Source of the DNA: Betaproteobacteria bacterium RIFCSPLOWO2_02_FULL_62_17
GTDB lineage: Bacteria; Pseudomonadota; Gammaproteobacteria; Burkholderiales; SG8-39
Direction of reading: 5' to 3'
Assembly: GCA_001770355.1 (NCBI GenBank)
Contig: MEQV01000041.1
Location: 358 to 9,145, forward strand
Length of the DNA: 8,788 nucleotides
Shown: positions 5,529 through 8,788 of the stretch, piece after piece
Layout of the letters: every line of letters starts with the position of its first letter
Position numbering within the stretch: the first letter of the stretch is position 1
Notes under the pieces: model-generated
What the model was told of the DNA's origin: nothing
The model's input: the letters and a program-made list of their open reading frames with translations, nothing else
Database searches by the model: none
Program-made: the position numbers and the translations under genes

Positions 5529-5697
5529 GGCACGGTGCCTTTGAAACGCGATAAGTCGGCGGATTGTAGACGGATCCGATCAGGAATCAAGCGCAGGGCG
5601 CGCCGCCGGGAAGGGAAGGACGGGACGGGACGGCAATGCTGGCAAAGTGTGCCAGTCTGTATTACATTGTTTTCTTCAATCCAGAAGGAGGAAGGTA
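5529..5697. promoter_or_regulatory. Divergent ligA / ABC-transporter control region with two GGCA...TGCC inverted repeats
   Basis: This 169-nt gap must carry the start signals of both divergent units. It contains GGCAC-g-GTGCC directly before the ligA start (5529-5539), a second inverted repeat CTGGCA-aagtg-TGCCAG (5639-5655) before the binding-protein gene, and a run of GGGAC repeats at about 5615-5632. The two inverted repeats share GGCA/TGCC half-sites, as would two operators of one regulator. I could not place confident -35/-10 boxes on either strand. A very strong ribosome site, AGAAGGAGG (5683-5691), precedes the binding-protein ATG. Confidence 0.4.
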
Positions 5698-6888
5698 ATG
5701 CATACCAGAATGATCGCGTGCGTCGCGTCCATGATGTTTGCCGCGAGCGCGGGGGTTGCCTTGGCGCAGACGGTGAAGATCGGCGTGATCAGCACCTATT
5801 CCGGCCCGACCGCCGCCCAGGGCGACCAGTTGGACAAGGGCGTGAAGCTGTTCATGAAGCTCAACGGCAACAAGCTTCCGCCCGGCGTCAAGGTGGAACT
5901 GGTCATTCGCGACGACGCCGGCGCCAACCCCGACAACGCCAAGCGCATCGCGCAGGAACTGATCGTGCGCGACAAGGTGCAGTTCCTGACCGGCCTGGTC
6001 TGGACGCCCAACGCCGCGGCGATCGCGCCGCTCGCCGCCGAGGCGAAGGTGCCGTTCATCAGCATGAACGCCGCCGGGGTCGCGATTCCCTATACCTCGG
6101 AGTATTTCGCCAGGGTGTCGTTCACGCTGTGGCAATCGTCCTATCCATTGGGGCAGTGGGCCGCCAAGAAATTCAAGCGCGCTTTCACGGTGGTGAGCGA
6201 CTTCGCGCCCGGGCACGAGGCCGAGGAAGCATTCATCAAAGGCTTCAGGGAAGGCGGCGGGCAAGTCCTGGGCAGCGTGCGCGTGCCGCTCTCCGCCACC
6301 GATTTCGCGGCTTACATGCAGCGTGTCAAGGACGCCAAGCCGGATGTCCTGTTCGCCTTCAATCCCGCCGGCAAGCAGGCGACCGCGCAGATGAAGGCCT
6401 ACGGCGACCTCGGCCTGAACAAGGCCGGCATCAAGTACATCGGCACCGGGGACATCACCACTGACGAGGAACTGCAGGCGATGGGCGACGTGGCGCTGGG
6501 TGTGATCACGGCGCACCATTATTCTGCCGCCAGCGACCGCCCGGCCAACAAGGCCTATGTCGCCGCCTACAAGAAGGAATTCGGCGCCAAGCTCAGCCCC
6601 GGATTCATGTCCGTCGGCGCCTACGATGCGATGCAGCTGATCTTCGATGTGATCAATGCCTCCAAGGGAGCGGGGGACCCGCAGGCGACCATGGAATACA
6701 TCAAACGCTACAAGAACCCGAACAGCCCGCGCGGACCGATCGCCATCGATCCGAACACCCGCGACATCATGCAGAACGAATATCTGCGCGAAGTCAGGAA
6801 GGTGGGGGGGCAGCTGGCGAACGTGGAGATCGAGGTCCTCGGCAACATGGTGAAGGATCCGTGGAAGCAGTTCAACCCGAAGAAATAG
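5698..6888 (+). CDS. Periplasmic substrate-binding protein of a branched-chain amino acid type (HAAT) ABC transporter
   Basis: A 396-residue periplasmic protein of the type I, LivJ/LivK-like binding-protein family. The first 23 residues are a Sec signal peptide: basic MHTR, a hydrophobic core and an ALA/QT cleavage site. The mature part opens with the classic VKIGVISTYSGPTAAQG, and it contains RDDAGANPDNAKRIAQELI and a FITGLVW-like QFLTGLVWTPN strand. A SVGAYDAMQLI helix lies in the C-terminal lobe. No lipobox cysteine, so a soluble periplasmic protein. The ATG at 5698 follows AGAAGGAGG and gives the signal peptide at the N-terminus. Many such proteins bind aromatic acids or other carboxylates rather than leucine or valine. 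The divergent ligAB genes make an aromatic or ring-cleavage-related ligand plausible here, by inference only. The permease genes follow after an intrinsic terminator. Confidence 0.93.
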   Translation: MHTRMIACVASMMFAASAGVALAQTVKIGVISTYSGPTAAQGDQLDKGVKLFMKLNGNKLPPGVKVELVIRDDAGANPDNAKRIAQELIVRDKVQFLTGLVWTPNAAAIAPLAAEAKVPFISMNAAGVAIPYTSEYFARVSFTLWQSSYPLGQWAAKKFKRAFTVVSDFAPGHEAEEAFIKGFREGGGQVLGSVRVPLSATDFAAYMQRVKDAKPDVLFAFNPAGKQATAQMKAYGDLGLNKAGIKYIGTGDITTDEELQAMGDVALGVITAHHYSAASDRPANKAYVAAYKKEFGAKLSPGFMSVGAYDAMQLIFDVINASKGAGDPQATMEYIKRYKNPNSPRGPIAIDPNTRDIMQNEYLREVRKVGGQLANVEIEVLGNMVKDPWKQFNPKK

Positions 6889-6899
6889 GCTGACTCCAC

Positions 6900-6936
6900 C
6901 CCCCGCGCCGCCACCACGGCGCGGGGGTTTTTGTTT
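6900..6936 (+). terminator. Intrinsic terminator between the binding-protein and permease genes
   Basis: A perfect 11-bp GC-only stem, CCCCCGCGCCG (6900-6910) and CGGCGCGGGGG (6917-6927), has a six-base CCACCA loop and is followed by TTTTTGTTT (6928-6936). It starts 11 nt after the binding-protein stop and ends 23 nt before livH. Its position suggests partial termination, giving an excess of binding-protein mRNA over permease mRNA. Confidence 0.93.
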
Positions 6937-6959
6937 GCACAAGAATCAGGCCCGCACCC

Positions 6960-7838
6960 ATGGAAGGCTTTGTCTCCTCGCTCGTCAGCGTCGCCTTCCA
7001 CGGCATTGCCTACGGCATGATTCTTTACGTCATTTCCGTCGGCCTGTCGATCACCATGGGGCTGATGGGTTTCGTGAATCTCGCGCACGGCGTGTTCGCG
7101 ATGGCGGGGGGCTACATCATGCTGAGCGCCATGAACAGCTACGACGTGCCTTTTCCCCTGGCGATCAGCCTGGCGTTCGTTGCGGTGGCCGTGGCAAGTG
7201 TCGTGCTGGAGCGTCTGCTCTACGCACGCTTGTACTCGGCGGGCGACCTGGAGCAGGTGTTGCTCACCATCGGCTTGATGTTCATGGCGGTGGCGGTGGC
7301 GCGCCTGGCCTATGGAACCCTGCAGCAGCCGGTCAACCTTCCGACCTATCTCAAGGGACAGTTTGCATTGTTCGACCGGGACTTTCCCACCTACCGCGTG
7401 TTCCTCATCGCCTTCAGTTCGCTGCTGGTGGCGGCGCTCTGGTTCGGGGTCGAGCGCACGCGCTGGGGCGCGAAAGTGCGCGCCGCGGTCGACAACCGGG
7501 CGATGGCCCAGGCGGTCGGCATCAACACCTCGCTGCTGTTTACCGTGACCTTCGCCTTGGGCAGCGGGCTTGCCGCGCTGGGCGGCGCGCTGGGCGCGGA
7601 CATCATCGCGATCCAGCCGATCTATCCATTCGAGAATCTGATCAATTTTCTCATCGTGGTTGCGGTTGGCGGCATGGGATCGCTGCGCGGCCCGTTCGCC
7701 GCGGCACTGCTTATCGGCATCAGCGACACCGCGTGCAAGTACTGGCTGCCCCAGTTCGGCGCCTTTTTCATCTATGCCGCCACCATCGGGATTCTGCTGT
7801 GGCGCCCGGCCGGACTGTTCGGCAAGGCGGCCCCATGA
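6960..7838 (+). CDS. livH: HAAT-family ABC transporter permease LivH
   Basis: A 292-residue hydrophobic integral membrane protein of the LivH branch of the BPD_transp_2 family, one of the two transmembrane subunits that form the import channel. Several membrane segments are visible from residue 8 onward. LivH signatures are NLAHGVFAMAGGY (about 45-57) and VGGMGSLRGPFAAALLIG near residues 236-253, where permeases of this type contact the ATPase. Length is standard. The ribosome site is weak, with only a CAGG about 8-10 nt before the ATG. It stands 71 nt after the binding-protein stop, beyond the terminator, so expression depends on readthrough or on an unrecognised promoter. Its stop overlaps the livM start by 4 nt (ATGA). 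Confidence 0.93.
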   Translation: MEGFVSSLVSVAFHGIAYGMILYVISVGLSITMGLMGFVNLAHGVFAMAGGYIMLSAMNSYDVPFPLAISLAFVAVAVASVVLERLLYARLYSAGDLEQVLLTIGLMFMAVAVARLAYGTLQQPVNLPTYLKGQFALFDRDFPTYRVFLIAFSSLLVAALWFGVERTRWGAKVRAAVDNRAMAQAVGINTSLLFTVTFALGSGLAALGGALGADIIAIQPIYPFENLINFLIVVAVGGMGSLRGPFAAALLIGISDTACKYWLPQFGAFFIYAATIGILLWRPAGLFGKAAP

Positions 7839-8788
7839 GCACCCCATCCGCCGCGAGCCACACCGGCAGCTACCTTTCCGATCCGCGCGTGCGTTTCATC
7901 GAGTGGCTGCCGTGGGTGCTGGCGATCGCCTGCTATTTCGCGGCGCCGACCTATCTGCCCCTGGGCAGCTACATCCTGATCATGATCCTGTTTGCGCTGT
8001 CCCTCGACCTTATTCTGGGTTATGCCGGAATCATCACCCTGGGACATGCGGCCTATTTCGGCTTCGGCGCCTACGTGGCGGCGATACTCGCTGTCAGGGG
8101 CACGGCGGACCCGCTGATCGGGATCGTAGTCGCGGGGGCCGCGGCAGGTCTCCTGGGTTGGCTCACCGGGCTGGTCATCCTGCGCACGCGCGGACTGACG
8201 CTGCTGATGCTCACCCTGGCCATCACCTCGATCTGCTACGAAATCGCCAACAAGGCCGGCACCTGGACCGGCGGCGCGGACGGCCTGGGCGGTTTCGCCA
8301 TGAAGCCGATTCTCGGGCTGTTCAAGTTCGACCTGTTCGGCAAGACCGGCTACCTGTATTGCCTCGTTTTCCTTTTCCTCGGATGGTGGCTGGTGCGCCG
8401 CATGATTTACTCGCCGTTCGGCGCATCGCTGACCGGCATGCGCGACAATGTCCTGAGGATGCACGCGGTCGGATCGCCGGTGTACCAGCGGCTGGTGGTG
8501 GTCTACTCGATCTCGGCGGCCCTTGCCGGGATCGCGGGAGCGCTGCTTGTCCATACCACCGAGTTCGTCGGGCTGAAGGTGCTCAGCTTCGATTTGTCCG
8601 GCGAGCTCCTGGTGATGCTGATCCTGGGCGGCGTCGGCAGGATCTATGGCGCATTCGTCGGCCCCCTGGTCTACCTGATCGCGCAGGATTCGCTGGCCAA
8701 ACAGTTTCCCGAATACTGGTACTTCGGCATCGGTCTGATGCTGGTGCTGGTGGTCATGTTCGCCCGCGGCGGCATCCTCGGTTTGCTG
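7835..8788 (+). CDS. livM: HAAT-family ABC transporter permease LivM (3' end outside window)
   Basis: Starting at the ATGA overlap with livH, this frame is open for 318 codons to the window edge. It encodes a LivM-type permease, the second transmembrane subunit. Landmarks are the hydrophilic N-terminus, a conserved GYAGIITLGHAAYFGFGAY block (about residues 66-84), TRGLTLLMLTLAI (about 119-131), a GADGLGG element (about 148-154) and ILGGVGRIYGAFVGPLVY (about 265-282), the probable ATPase-coupling region. Family members are usually about 320-360 residues, so only a short C-terminal tail is missing. Translational coupling to livH is likely. The ATPase genes livG and livF are expected just downstream but are not in view. 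Confidence 0.93.
   Translation, partial: MSTPSAASHTGSYLSDPRVRFIEWLPWVLAIACYFAAPTYLPLGSYILIMILFALSLDLILGYAGIITLGHAAYFGFGAYVAAILAVRGTADPLIGIVVAGAAAGLLGWLTGLVILRTRGLTLLMLTLAITSICYEIANKAGTWTGGADGLGGFAMKPILGLFKFDLFGKTGYLYCLVFLFLGWWLVRRMIYSPFGASLTGMRDNVLRMHAVGSPVYQRLVVVYSISAALAGIAGALLVHTTEFVGLKVLSFDLSGELLVMLILGGVGRIYGAFVGPLVYLIAQDSLAKQFPEYWYFGIGLMLVLVVMFARGGILGLL

Noticed and set aside
5639..5655. Sigma54 promoter before the binding-protein gene (TGGCA ... TGCC)
   Set aside because: The GG and GC dinucleotides are 10 bp apart instead of the required 12, and TTGC is not present. It is better described as an inverted repeat.
4902..6464. 520-codon plus-strand frame
   Set aside because: It runs antisense through ligB and ligA and then out of frame through the binding-protein gene. 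There is no ribosome site and the composition is not protein-like.
5662..6942. 426-codon minus-strand frame across the binding-protein gene, and similar ones at 6708-7847 and 7772-8554
   Set aside because: All are antisense to clear ABC-transporter genes, and their low-complexity Arg/His/Gly/Asp-rich translations match no fold.

Overview
The window is GC-rich, bacterial and almost fully coding. The gene content and the tRNA sequences point to a proteobacterium, most likely a betaproteobacterium (an inference from family resemblance; no marker gene fixes the taxon). It falls into four blocks.

(1) Positions 1-1928, + strand: a two-gene corrinoid module. The first gene is the 3' half of a RACo-type ASKHA ATPase, which reductively reactivates corrinoid proteins. 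The second is a pterin-binding TIM-barrel protein of the methyltetrahydrofolate:corrinoid methyltransferase family. The corrinoid protein and the substrate methyltransferase they should serve are not in view and may lie upstream.

(2) Positions 2012-4350, - strand: a tRNA island read from a strong sigma70-type promoter (4322-4350) in the order Ala(GGC), Glu(TTC), Lys(CTT), Val(CAC). Protein genes on the same strand are interleaved: a small winged-helix-like gene squeezed between tRNA-Lys and tRNA-Val, then a two-domain cupin gene and a DUF805 membrane protein. After these come a decayed 3' half of a second tRNA-Lys and a second tRNA-Val(CAC) with its own plausible promoter. The repeated Lys-Val order suggests an old duplication or insertion, with 1.5-1.8 kb of cargo now lying between the copies.

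(3) Positions 4433-5528, - strand: a ligA-ligB pair for a class III extradiol (ring-opening) dioxygenase, overlapping by 8 nt, with the iron-ligand motifs intact.

(4) Positions 5698-8788, + strand, divergent from ligAB: a branched-chain amino acid type (HAAT) ABC transporter. It has a periplasmic binding protein, a strong intrinsic terminator, then permeases livH and livM (livM is cut by the window end).

The ligAB/HAAT arrangement suggests that the transporter may import an aromatic acid or a related compound whose ring-cleavage step LigAB performs. The corrinoid module could belong to a demethylation route, but nothing in the window links it directly to blocks 3 and 4. I found no integrase, transposase, CRISPR array or rRNA. 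The best candidates for something unusual are the coding genes embedded in the tRNA operon and the tRNA-Lys/Val duplication fossil.
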